Shown here: piece by piece, positions 13,181 to 20,189 of the stretch
Layout of the letters: every line of letters begins with the position of its first letter
How positions within the stretch are numbered: position 1 is the stretch's first letter
IMG/VR virus record: IMGVR_UViG_3300032245_000033
Coordinates: 1 to 20,192 of that record
Strand: one strand, 5' to 3'
Length of the DNA: 20,192 nt
From: a virus
The notes under the pieces: generated by a model
Told to the model about the DNA's origin: nothing
What the model saw: only the letters and a program-made list of their open reading frames with translations
The model's database searches: none
Program-made: the position numbers and the translations under genes

Positions 13181-14003
13181 TCCATTCGAGATTATTGAGC
13201 CGACCTGCATCAGCTTTAGCGGTGGTCGTACCAGTGCCTATATGCTTTGGCGTGTTCTGGAGGCTAATAATGGCAAGTTGCCTGATGAGGCTGTAGTTTG
13301 CTTTGCTAACACTGGTAAGGAAGATGAGGCAACCCTCAAGTTTGTCCATGATTGTGGGACAAATTGGAATGTTCCTATCGCATGGCTTGAATATCGTGAT
13401 GCCGACCCTGCATTTGAGGTAGTGACTTACGAAACAGCCAGCAGAAATGGCGAACCATTTGAGGCTTTGATTCGTAAACGTCAGTATTTGCCCAATCCAG
13501 TGACAAGATTTTGCACCTCTGAATTGAAGATTCGCACCATACACAAGTATTTGAAATCTACAGGATGGACTGACCACAATGAAACTATGGACTGGATTGG
13601 TATGAGGGCAGATGAACAACGTAGAGCCGCCAAGATTGCCGATAAATCTAGGATTCCCTTGGTAACTGCTGGCGTTACTAAGGAAACAGTTGGAGAGTTC
13701 TGGCGTAATCAACCATTTGATTTGGAATTGCCAAACATCAATGGCGTGACTTACCACGGCAATTGTGATCTTTGCTTTCTCAAGGGCGGCTCTCAAGTGC
13801 TTTCTCTAATTGCAGAAAAACCTGAACGTGGTATATGGTGGGCGCAAATGGAGGCACTGGCACTGGCACTGGCAAGCAAGCCAAGCGGTGCGGTGTTTCG
13901 TTCCGACCGTCCATCCTATGCCTCAATGATTCAATTCGCATCAGAGCAAAAAGATATGTTTGACCCTAATGAGGAAACAATTGCTTGTTTCTGTGGAGAT
14001 TGA
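13173..14003 (+). CDS. PAPS-reductase-fold PP-loop protein
   Basis: A 276-residue protein. SFSGGRTSAYM (14-24) is the PP-loop of the adenine nucleotide alpha-hydrolase family, and TRFCTSELK (111-119) is the region that in PAPS reductases contacts nucleotide. Cys114, CDLC (198-201) and CFC (272-274) could hold an Fe-S cluster or zinc. The ECGLH active-site motif of true PAPS reductases is missing, so simple sulfate reduction is unlikely. An ATP-dependent modification of nucleotide, tRNA or DNA is possible. The start at 13173 follows GGGGGTCAAA and gives a family-like N-terminus; the longer open frame upstream is ignored. Confidence 0.75.
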   Translation: MANPFEIIEPTCISFSGGRTSAYMLWRVLEANNGKLPDEAVVCFANTGKEDEATLKFVHDCGTNWNVPIAWLEYRDADPAFEVVTYETASRNGEPFEALIRKRQYLPNPVTRFCTSELKIRTIHKYLKSTGWTDHNETMDWIGMRADEQRRAAKIADKSRIPLVTAGVTKETVGEFWRNQPFDLELPNINGVTYHGNCDLCFLKGGSQVLSLIAEKPERGIWWAQMEALALALASKPSGAVFRSDRPSYASMIQFASEQKDMFDPNEETIACFCGD

Positions 14004-14005
14004 GA

Positions 14006-14230
14006 ATGGATGACAAAGAACGTCAGGTGATGCGTGACCACATTGTTTGGTTGTCTCAGCAACTTGAACAAGAACGCAAGCAAAACCAATCAACAGTCGT
14101 GTTCCTCAAACGGTTCCTTGATCCTGAAGACTTGGGTCATGCAGTATCAAACGAAATAAGGCAACTCGCCTACCAATTACTCTTCAACCATCATCACATT
14201 GAAAGAGACACATGGCAACAAAGCAACTGA
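14006..14230 (+). CDS. Small helical protein of unknown function (74 aa)
   Basis: A 74-residue protein starting at ATG 14006, with GGAGA nine bases upstream. It begins MDDKERQVMRDHIVWLSQQL and continues as a charged helix with a His-rich end (FNHHHIERD). It sits between the PP-loop protein and the nuclease and overlaps the latter by 19 bases, so expression is linked. No recognised family. The shape could suit an adaptor or regulator of a neighbouring enzyme, which is inference. Confidence 0.6.
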   Translation: MDDKERQVMRDHIVWLSQQLEQERKQNQSTVVFLKRFLDPEDLGHAVSNEIRQLAYQLLFNHHHIERDTWQQSN

Positions 14231-15300
14231 ACTTGAGAGCATCAGCATCATCACGTTGGATAGCCTGTCCCGCCTCTGCCAAGTTGTCAGCACAAATGCC
14301 CTATGTGGAGAGTGGCGAGGCGGCGAAGATAGGTACAGCGATTCATTCATTGGCAGAGCACTGCTTCAAAGGTGACCTTGACCCTACAAAGTTTGAAGGC
14401 CAAGTCTATGAAGGCATCACAATGACTGAGGAGAATTGTGAGTTTGCCCTTGAACATCTCAAAGCCATCTGGAAGATAGAAGATGAACTTGGTGCTGGCA
14501 GTGTTCAGGTTGAACAATTCATCCCCTATCAGGACACACAAGTCTGCAAGGTGGGTGGCACGACTGACGTTATCGGCATCAGCAAAGAGAAGCGCAAACT
14601 CATCATTGCTGACTTGAAAACTGGTCGTGGCTACGTTGACGCTGACAGTGAACAACTCAAGCTCTACGCCCTGTCAGCCCTCAATCAGAACAACTTGTTT
14701 CGGGACATCTCGACTGTTGAACTGTGGATTGTTCAACCCCATCATGGTGAGTTGCGTAAGCACTCGATGACGATTCAGGAGTTGGTTGATTGGGAGCATT
14801 ACATCTTGATGCCAGCTATTGAGAATGCCTTGAACCCTGCATATCCACCAACACCATCGGATTCAGCCTGTCAGTATTGCCCCGCTAAGACTATTTGCCC
14901 TGCACAGCAACAGATTGTTGAAGTGGTTGCATCTGCGCCACCAATTGCAGTGCTTACAGAGCAACAGATTAGCGTCTTGCTGGCGCAATTTGATATGGTT
15001 GAGGACTACATCAAGGCAGTGAGAGATCATGCCTTAAAACGCATGGAATCAGGCGCTGTCATTGATGGATGGCAACTCACGCCCAAGAGAGCATTGCGTT
15101 CATGGACAAAAGAATCAGATGTTGTTCCTGCACTCTTGTCCTTGGGACTCACCATAGATCAGATCGTCAAGCAAGAACTCATCACTCCTGCACAAGCGGA
15201 GAAACTGTTACCGAAAGACTTGAAGCAATCTATTGAACCGTTAACTTCCCGCATATCTTCAGGATTAACGCTTGCAAGAGACAAAGGTTTGACTCAATAA
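14212..15300 (+). CDS. Fe-S Cas4/RecB-like nuclease (DUF2800 type)
   Basis: A 362-residue protein of the DUF2800 family, part of the PD-(D/E)XK nuclease superfamily. Visible are GTAIHSLAEH (41-50), GGTTDVIG (115-122, Asp119), IADLKTGRG (132-140, Asp134 and Lys136) and the QLKLYA motif (148-153). Four cysteines, Cys19 near the N-terminus and C220, C223, C229 in ACQYCPAKTICP, copy the 4Fe-4S arrangement of Cas4 and AddB. It is a probable 5' DNA exonuclease working with the SSB and resolvase in recombination. The active-site and Fe-S calls are read from the sequence; the activity is inferred. Confidence 0.8.
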   Translation: MATKQLNLRASASSRWIACPASAKLSAQMPYVESGEAAKIGTAIHSLAEHCFKGDLDPTKFEGQVYEGITMTEENCEFALEHLKAIWKIEDELGAGSVQVEQFIPYQDTQVCKVGGTTDVIGISKEKRKLIIADLKTGRGYVDADSEQLKLYALSALNQNNLFRDISTVELWIVQPHHGELRKHSMTIQELVDWEHYILMPAIENALNPAYPPTPSDSACQYCPAKTICPAQQQIVEVVASAPPIAVLTEQQISVLLAQFDMVEDYIKAVRDHALKRMESGAVIDGWQLTPKRALRSWTKESDVVPALLSLGLTIDQIVKQELITPAQAEKLLPKDLKQSIEPLTSRISSGLTLARDKGLTQ

Positions 15301-15310
15301 TCACACCCCC

Positions 15311-16000
15311 ATGAACACAAGAATCGAAACAATCGGAGATGCAACGCTGTACTTGGGCGACTGCATGGACATTCTGCCCACATTGCCACAAGTTGATTCT
15401 GTTGTCACAGACCCACCTTACGGCATGAATTTTCAAAGTAACTTTAGAGTTGAGAAGCATTTAAAAATCGCAAATGATGACAGTTCTTTTATTGCCAACA
15501 GAATTATTCATTGGTCAATACAAAACGCATCTCATTCAATTTATGCCTTTGGGAGATGGGACAATATTTATGACTACCCAAAACCCAAGAGCCTCATAAC
15601 ATGGGTCAAAAATAATTGGTCTATGGGTGATCTTGAGCATGAACACGCTAGGCAAACTGAGGTTGCATTTTTTTACGCCTTGCAAGATCATTTTTTTCCA
15701 AAGCAAAGACCAACAGATGTAATAGAGTGGGCTAGAACAAAAAATGAATTTCATCCTACAGAAAAACCCGTGGGGTTGATGTGCAAATTTATCGAATGGA
15801 CTTCAGGTGTAGTCCTCGACCCATTCATGGGTAGTGGAACAACAGGAGTTGCCGCTATACAAATGGGGCGAAAGTTCATAGGCATTGAACGTGAGCCAAA
15901 ATACTTTGACATTGCTTGCCAGCGAATTGAGCAAGCCGTTGCTCAACCAAGATTGTTTGAAGATGTAAGACCCAAGCAAGAGCAAGCATCTTTAATATGA
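15311..16000 (+). CDS. Orphan N6-adenine/N4-cytosine DNA methyltransferase
   Basis: A 229-residue methyltransferase of the N6_N4 family. TDPPYG (33-38) is the catalytic motif IV and DPFMGSGTTG (170-179) is the S-adenosylmethionine-binding motif I, in the order of the beta class. HPTEKP at 148-153 is also typical. The recognition domain lies between, and that stretch of DNA (about 15430-15760) is visibly richer in A/T and T-runs than its surroundings. No restriction nuclease is next to it. It has no Shine-Dalgarno (CACCCCC precedes the ATG), and a start at 15339 is possible. The likely role is to protect phage DNA or mimic host methylation. Confidence 0.85.
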   Translation: MNTRIETIGDATLYLGDCMDILPTLPQVDSVVTDPPYGMNFQSNFRVEKHLKIANDDSSFIANRIIHWSIQNASHSIYAFGRWDNIYDYPKPKSLITWVKNNWSMGDLEHEHARQTEVAFFYALQDHFFPKQRPTDVIEWARTKNEFHPTEKPVGLMCKFIEWTSGVVLDPFMGSGTTGVAAIQMGRKFIGIEREPKYFDIACQRIEQAVAQPRLFEDVRPKQEQASLI

Positions 16001-16010
16001 ATCCCCCACC

Positions 16011-16031
16011 GTGACATCTGTCACATTTTTT
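16011..16031 (+). terminator. Short hairpin with T-run upstream of the SSB gene
   Basis: GTGACATCTGTCAC (16011-16024) is a 6-2-6 inverted repeat, forming a 5-bp stem with a 4-base loop, and is followed after one A by six T (16026-16031). This fits a weak intrinsic terminator after the methyltransferase. It could also be an operator or mRNA leader element for the SSB gene, whose AAGGAA follows at 16041-16046. Confidence 0.4.
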
Positions 16032-16053
16032 AACTTTAAAAAGGAAACATCAA

Positions 16054-16638
16054 ATGAACTTAAATCTCTCAGGCGGCGGCGGTAACGGTAACTACATCCG
16101 ATTCAGCCCACAAGCAAACGCATGGTCAAACCAAGATGGTGAATTCAATCTTGGTAAGTTCGTATTCGACATTGATAACATCCAAACAGGTTGGATGCAC
16201 ATTGCAACTGGCATCTTTGAATTCGTGGCTGATGACTCGTTGGGTCGTAAAGGTGCTCAACCATCACCCGAACACAAACGAGGCTTCAAGGTCACGTTTT
16301 ACAACAAAGAGATCGGAGTTGCAGAATGGTCGGCTAACGGCGCAGGAAGTAACATGGGCTTGGAGGCTCTGTACAAACTGGCTTCTTCAGGCTTGTCAGC
16401 TAATGCTGGTAAATTGCCTGTCGTGGAGTACAAGGGTTCACGCCCTGAGAAGGTAGGCAAAGGCTCCACCAGAGTGCCGATCTTTGAAATCACAGGTTGG
16501 GTGGCACGACCAGCGGCATTGGCAGGTGGTGAGAGTGCAGAGCCTGAGTTCCAAGCGCCAGCATCAAAGCCAGCACCTACACCAGTTGCCAAACCCGCAC
16601 CATCACCAGCAATGAGTGATGATGAGATGTTCAGCTAA
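16054..16638 (+). CDS. SSB-like single-stranded DNA-binding protein
   Basis: A 194-residue protein. The first ~150 residues look like an OB-type beta fold (FNLGKFVFDIDNIQTGWMHI, FKVTFYN, VPIFEITGWVA). A Pro/Ala-rich linker (residues 168-187) and an acidic tip ending SDDEMFS follow. The disordered linker plus acidic aromatic tip is the layout of single-stranded DNA-binding proteins, whose tip recruits replication partners. It is a phage-specific type, not the bacterial SSB family. It has a good ribosome site and lies between two hairpins (16011 and 16658), so its transcript may be made at its own level. Confidence 0.7.
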   Translation: MNLNLSGGGGNGNYIRFSPQANAWSNQDGEFNLGKFVFDIDNIQTGWMHIATGIFEFVADDSLGRKGAQPSPEHKRGFKVTFYNKEIGVAEWSANGAGSNMGLEALYKLASSGLSANAGKLPVVEYKGSRPEKVGKGSTRVPIFEITGWVARPAALAGGESAEPEFQAPASKPAPTPVAKPAPSPAMSDDEMFS

Positions 16639-16657
16639 TAACTGACCACCTCACAGT

Positions 16658-16689
16658 ACCAGAGTTTCGGGGGAGACTCTGGTTTTTTT
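16658..16689 (+). terminator. Rho-independent terminator after the SSB gene
   Basis: ACCAGAGT (16658-16665) pairs with ACTCTGGT (16676-16683) over eight bases around a ten-base loop containing five G. A run of seven T (16683-16689) overlaps the end of the stem. It stands 19 bases after the SSB stop and 25 before the primase-helicase start on the same strand, so it would lower expression of the latter. Confidence 0.8.
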
Positions 16690-16714
16690 GTCCCCTCAAT
16701 TGGAAACGCCATAA

Positions 16715-18742
16715 ATGTCAGCACAAGAATTAGCCACTACGCTTGGAAACGCCAAGAAAGTAGGGAATGGTTACTTAGCATCTTGCCCTGTACCCTCACA
16801 CGGTCAAGGTAACGGCGACAAGCATCCAAGCCTTTCCATCACTGAATCAGCAGATGGGAACTACCTATTCAAATGTCACGGTGGATGCGATCAGCACACC
16901 GTATTTAACACGATCAAGGAAATGGGACTTCTCCCTGCCCTACCCCAACAAGATAGACCCGAATACCTATCAAGTATCAAACCGCTACCCTACATCCAGA
17001 CACCGACATTCCAACAGGAGTGGCATTACACCGATGAAGATGGTGTCAGTCTGTTCGTGAAGCAAAGATTCAAGACAAACGACACCAAGGGCAAGACATA
17101 CAAAACTCTGAGAGTCATGCCTGACAACTCAAGGGTTGGGAAATTGGGAGATTGCAGAATTGTCCCCTACAAGCTACCCGATCTGCAACAGGCAACAGCC
17201 GCTGGACGAGTTGTCTACATCACTGAAGGTGAGAAGGCGGCAGATGCCTTGGGCAGTTTGGGTGTGGTAGCTACAACAAGTCATGCTGGTTCAGGGTCGT
17301 GGAATCCTGAGTTGAATCAATACTTCACAGGTGCAAACGTGGTCATCGTGCCTGACAACGATGTCTCAGGCTGGAGTTACGCTACCAAGGTGGTGGAGGC
17401 ACTTCTACCAGTTGCTAAGAGTGTGAGAGTCTTGGATTTGGGACTTAATGAGCCTAAAGAAGATGCTTTTGAATGGGTCAATAAGTATGGTGGCGTTAGG
17501 GAAACATTGGCTTCAATGGCTAGAGCCTGTACCCCGATAACGCAAATCTATCAGGTTCAGCCACCAGATAGGTTAACTGTTCAGCCTGAAGTTGAAGCAT
17601 CTCAGGACGCAAATACCCAAAAATCACGGTTTCTGGTCGAGTCTTGGGATTCCATTAAGGATGAGCCAGTAGAGTGGCTCATAGAAGACATCATACCGAG
17701 ACGAGCATTTGTAGCCTTGTATGCACCACCAGCTAGTTACAAGTCATTCATTGCCCTTGATATGGCTGAGGCGATAGCTACAGGCCGTGACTGGATGGGT
17801 AAAGCCGTTAAGCAGTCAGGTGTGGTGCTGTACATAGCGGGTGAAGGTCATGGAGGACTAGGCGCAAGGATTAAGGCTTGCAAGATCAAGAATGACAGCC
17901 CCGATGGTGCTCCTTTGTACGTCATCAGGGCGCAAATCAACCTGAGATCGTCACAGGAAGACTTTGACAATTTAATCAGCGCAATCAACGACTTACTTGA
18001 GGAAATTGGACAACCACTTGTAATGATCGTTCTAGATACGCTAATGAGGATGTCTGGAGGTGGCTTTAACGAGAACAGTTCTGAAGATATGGGTGGTTTC
18101 ATCACCCAAGCTGGCAAGCTACAAGCCTTATACGACTGTGCTTTGCTAGTCATCCATCACAGCGGTAAGGACGTAACAAAGGGACTGCGAGGACATAGTT
18201 CCCTACTTGGAGCCGTAGACACTGAACTTGAGATTAACCGCCTAGATTCGGTCATCAACACTGGTGACCCATCAGTTAAAGGCTCAGGAACTATCACCGT
18301 GACCAAGCAAAAAGATGGGTCAGATGACATTGCGATTGGCTTTGATGTCGTGGCAATTGATGTCTCAATGTCAGCATTGGGGTTCGAATCCATCACCTCT
18401 TTAGCTGTTCAGGCCAACACTGAGATCGTCCAGACAACAAAGAAGAACGCTAAAAACAATGCTGGAAGTGGTGGAAATCAGCGTTTGGAGATGGATTCAC
18501 TCATGAAAGTGATTAAGGCTAAAGCATCATATCGTGAAGTAGATGGTACTAACAGGTATGGCGTGAGTTTGGAGGCTTGGAGGGATGAATTTTGGAGCAT
18601 GAAGGGTTGCACGAATGACGATAAGGCGGCGTTTCAGAAGGCTTGGACACGTGCAAGGGAGAGACTTGTGGACGCTAAAAAGATTGTCATTGGTCAGGGA
18701 TTTGTCTGGTTGAAGACAGATTTGGAGAGGTTTGGAGCATGA
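16715..18742 (+). CDS. Primase-helicase fusion (zinc finger, TOPRIM, RepA-like ATPase)
   Basis: A 675-residue replication protein with three parts. A zinc finger: C24, H29, C54, C58 (SCPVPSH and FKCHGGC). A TOPRIM-like region: ITEGEKAADAL (169-179) with Glu171, and VPDND (212-216). A RecA/RepA-type ATPase from about 310: ALYAPPASYKSF (334-345) is the Walker A loop with Lys343-Ser344 but Ala and Tyr where glycines are usual, MIVLDTL (437-443) is Walker B, and IHHSGKD (480-486) follows. It should prime and unwind phage DNA like T7 gp4. The TOPRIM may only bind DNA if degenerate. The C-terminal ~90 residues look like a winged helix. Its stop overlaps a small ORF (ATGA). Confidence 0.85.
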   Translation: MSAQELATTLGNAKKVGNGYLASCPVPSHGQGNGDKHPSLSITESADGNYLFKCHGGCDQHTVFNTIKEMGLLPALPQQDRPEYLSSIKPLPYIQTPTFQQEWHYTDEDGVSLFVKQRFKTNDTKGKTYKTLRVMPDNSRVGKLGDCRIVPYKLPDLQQATAAGRVVYITEGEKAADALGSLGVVATTSHAGSGSWNPELNQYFTGANVVIVPDNDVSGWSYATKVVEALLPVAKSVRVLDLGLNEPKEDAFEWVNKYGGVRETLASMARACTPITQIYQVQPPDRLTVQPEVEASQDANTQKSRFLVESWDSIKDEPVEWLIEDIIPRRAFVALYAPPASYKSFIALDMAEAIATGRDWMGKAVKQSGVVLYIAGEGHGGLGARIKACKIKNDSPDGAPLYVIRAQINLRSSQEDFDNLISAINDLLEEIGQPLVMIVLDTLMRMSGGGFNENSSEDMGGFITQAGKLQALYDCALLVIHHSGKDVTKGLRGHSSLLGAVDTELEINRLDSVINTGDPSVKGSGTITVTKQKDGSDDIAIGFDVVAIDVSMSALGFESITSLAVQANTEIVQTTKKNAKNNAGSGGNQRLEMDSLMKVIKAKASYREVDGTNRYGVSLEAWRDEFWSMKGCTNDDKAAFQKAWTRARERLVDAKKIVIGQGFVWLKTDLERFGA

Positions 18743-18909
18743 CACTACTGTATGTTTATCCACTGGACAAACCGGACAAACCAGACAAATGTCCAAATTG
18801 TCTGTCCGAGAAAATGTGGACAAACCACCTCTTGTCTATGAACAAGAGGTTTGTCCACTGTCGGTTTGTCTGTTGTCTGTTTTTGTTGATGGAGGTTAGT
18901 TATGGTTAG
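18739..18909 (+). CDS. Possible 56-aa ORF across the 9-bp repeats
   Basis: An ATG overlapping the primase-helicase stop (ATGA, 18739-18742) opens a 56-residue frame beginning MTLLYVYPLDKPDKPDKCPN, with CPNC (18-21) and a Cys/Phe/Leu-rich end (CRFVCCLFLL). The DKP repeat is encoded by the 9-bp DNA repeat. It overlaps the next gene's start by eight bases. Coupling and the CxxC argue for a gene. The repeated DNA and odd composition after residue 30 argue that it is a by-product of a non-coding element. I cannot decide. Confidence 0.35.
   Translation: MTLLYVYPLDKPDKPDKCPNCLSEKMWTNHLLSMNKRFVHCRFVCCLFLLMEVSYG
18765..18870. repeat. Cluster of 9-bp GGACAAACC repeats with a long hairpin
   Basis: GGACAAACC occurs at 18765-18773, 18774-18782 and 18818-18826, with a degenerate copy (AGACAAATG) at 18783-18791. 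It occurs inverted as GGTTTGTCC at 18848-18856 and as GGTTTGTC at 18863-18870. Within this, 18816-18835 and 18841-18857 pair over 9 and 8 bases, with a three-base bulge and a short loop, forming a strong hairpin. There is no T-run directly after it. It sits just downstream of the primase-helicase gene. Confidence 0.7.
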
Positions 18910-19549
18910 AAAAGCGTCACGTAAAGAAGTGCCAGAGGTTCAGGTTCCGAGAAGGAAGGCTTCGGATTTTGAAATTCAATCCAACGCTATTTTGGTTGAG
19001 TTGGATAAGCGCAAGGTGCAACATGAGGAAAAATGGGGTGTTGACCGATTGATTACTTTAGTTGACAGTGAGTTTAGGACGAAGTTTTGGGGTCAGATGG
19101 GTAGAGTTTGGGACTCGTTGGACTTTCAGGATATTGATCGGTTGAGTCGAGCCGTTCAAGGCATGGTCAAAGGTTATGACCATCTGGAGAAGTGGGCTGA
19201 GGAAAATGAGGTTGAACCTAACCCGCCGATCAGGTTCGTGGAATGGATGAACCAAAAGGGGATTCGTATGGCTGTCTGTCAGACAGTCAACGATGCGGTC
19301 AATCTACAGAACAAACGCAAAGACCTCACCATCTGGAGCATGGAGGAGATGGAAGTGTTCTTGAATGAGGAGATCGTTCAAGAAGTCATCAAGGTCAAGG
19401 CACTGTACCCAACTGCTAAGGTTGTCAGCTTCAAGGCCGAGGAAGGGTTTGGCAAAGGTTCAGGGTTTGAGGATATGGAGAACGATCTTCACGCCTTTGA
19501 AGGTGGTGGCGACTATGTGCCGAAGTATCGCAAGATTGGAGAGGATTGA
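18902..19549 (+). CDS. Conserved phage protein of unknown function (215 aa)
   Basis: A 215-residue protein with GGAGG six bases before the ATG. The N-terminus is basic (VRKASRKEVPEVQVPRRKAS). The segment EEKWGVDRLITLVDSEFRTK (42-61) followed by FWGQMGRVWD and a run of charged helices resembles a family of phage proteins often encoded shortly before the terminase, known to me only as hypothetical. No catalytic motif, membrane span or zinc site. The next ATG overlaps its stop (TGATG). A role in packaging or replication is a guess from position. Confidence 0.7.
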   Translation: MVRKASRKEVPEVQVPRRKASDFEIQSNAILVELDKRKVQHEEKWGVDRLITLVDSEFRTKFWGQMGRVWDSLDFQDIDRLSRAVQGMVKGYDHLEKWAEENEVEPNPPIRFVEWMNQKGIRMAVCQTVNDAVNLQNKRKDLTIWSMEEMEVFLNEEIVQEVIKVKALYPTAKVVSFKAEEGFGKGSGFEDMENDLHAFEGGGDYVPKYRKIGED

Positions 19550-19764
19550 TGGCGAGGCATCCAAGCACCTCGACAGTCCAGTTCAGACGCAAACTGTCTG
19601 AAGCTGACAGGACAATTCTGCTTTGTGCTGGCAAGGGAAACATCAGCCTTGGCTTTAAGAATGTCTTGGATTGCTACGCAATCTTGTGGGAACTTGGATA
19701 CCGCCCTAGAAGCGATTTGAGAGATTTCTTAGGGGTAGACAAGGAAAGCCATGAAAGCGTCTAA
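19549..19764 (+). CDS. Small protein of unknown function (71 aa)
   Basis: A 71-residue protein starting at the ATG that overlaps the previous stop (TGATG). GGAGAGG lies upstream. The N-terminus is Ser/Thr-rich and basic (ARHPSTSTVQFRRKLS); the rest is helical (NVLDCYAILWELGYR, about 39-53). It is the last gene before the 428-base gene-poor stretch. The family is not recognised. It may act with the preceding protein since they are coupled. Confidence 0.6.
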   Translation: MARHPSTSTVQFRRKLSEADRTILLCAGKGNISLGFKNVLDCYAILWELGYRPRSDLRDFLGVDKESHESV

Positions 19765-19836
19765 AAACCCTGTTTTAATGCGTTTTAGAGGCATTGCTAT
19801 GCCGATTCATTGCATGGCTTTGGTAACGAATATAAA

Positions 19837-19895
19837 TGTCATCAAAACCCCATTACGATGACAAAGTCATCCAAATGCCAATCCGATGACAAAGT
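19837..19895. repeat. CGATGACAAAGT direct repeats with inverted copies
   Basis: CGATGACAAAGT is present exactly at 19856-19867 and 19884-19895, 28 bases apart. The first copy is also half of a palindrome, GATGAC-AAA-GTCATC (19857-19871). A reversed core, TGTCATC, lies at 19837-19843. The pattern looks like binding sites for a dimeric protein next to the DnaA-box cluster. Confidence 0.6.
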
Positions 19896-19956
19896 ACCCC
19901 GATAAAGCACCATCCGCTTCTCTCATCCCGCCGAATCGCCAGCCGCCGATTTCCAG

Positions 19957-20189
19957 TTATCAACAGGTTATCCACAGATTTAAGGTCGAGTTATGCACAA
20001 TCGTGCCGACTGGTTTCAATTCCAGTTTCATTTGCTGGTTGCGTGTAGTGCTTTCAGATATTCTGACTTAACATAATGGACATTGTGTAAAGCCAGATAT
20101 GTCAGCAACTTGTAATCGTTTAGAAAAACATCAATAGAATCAACGACTTGCAGATGTTATCCACAATATCCACAGTTGCCTGTGGATAA
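19957..20189. other. DnaA-box cluster
   Basis: The consensus box TTATCCACA occurs exactly at 19968-19976 and 20157-20165 on the plus strand and at 20181-20189 on the minus strand (TGTGGATAA). One-mismatch versions are TTATCAACA (19957-19965), TTATGCACA (19991-19999, still within the relaxed consensus) and ATATCCACA (20166-20174). Two spacings are close to one or two helical turns (11 and 23 bases between starts). Six such 9-mers in 233 bases is far above chance. Confidence 0.7.

Noticed and set aside
13149-13796. 215-residue frame antisense to the PP-loop gene
   Set aside because: The sense strand carries a recognised PP-loop protein across the same bases; the antisense frame lacks motifs and a ribosome site.
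16011-16040. Promoter for the SSB gene (GTGACA and TTTAAA)
   Set aside because: The transcript would start at or after the ribosome site at 16041-16046, leaving the gene without it. The hairpin plus T-run reading fits better.
19886-20071. 61-residue frame on the plus strand in the gene-poor region
   Set aside because: It runs through the DnaA-box cluster, has no ribosome site, and its ATG lies within the second CGATGACAAAGT repeat. The composition does not look like a protein.
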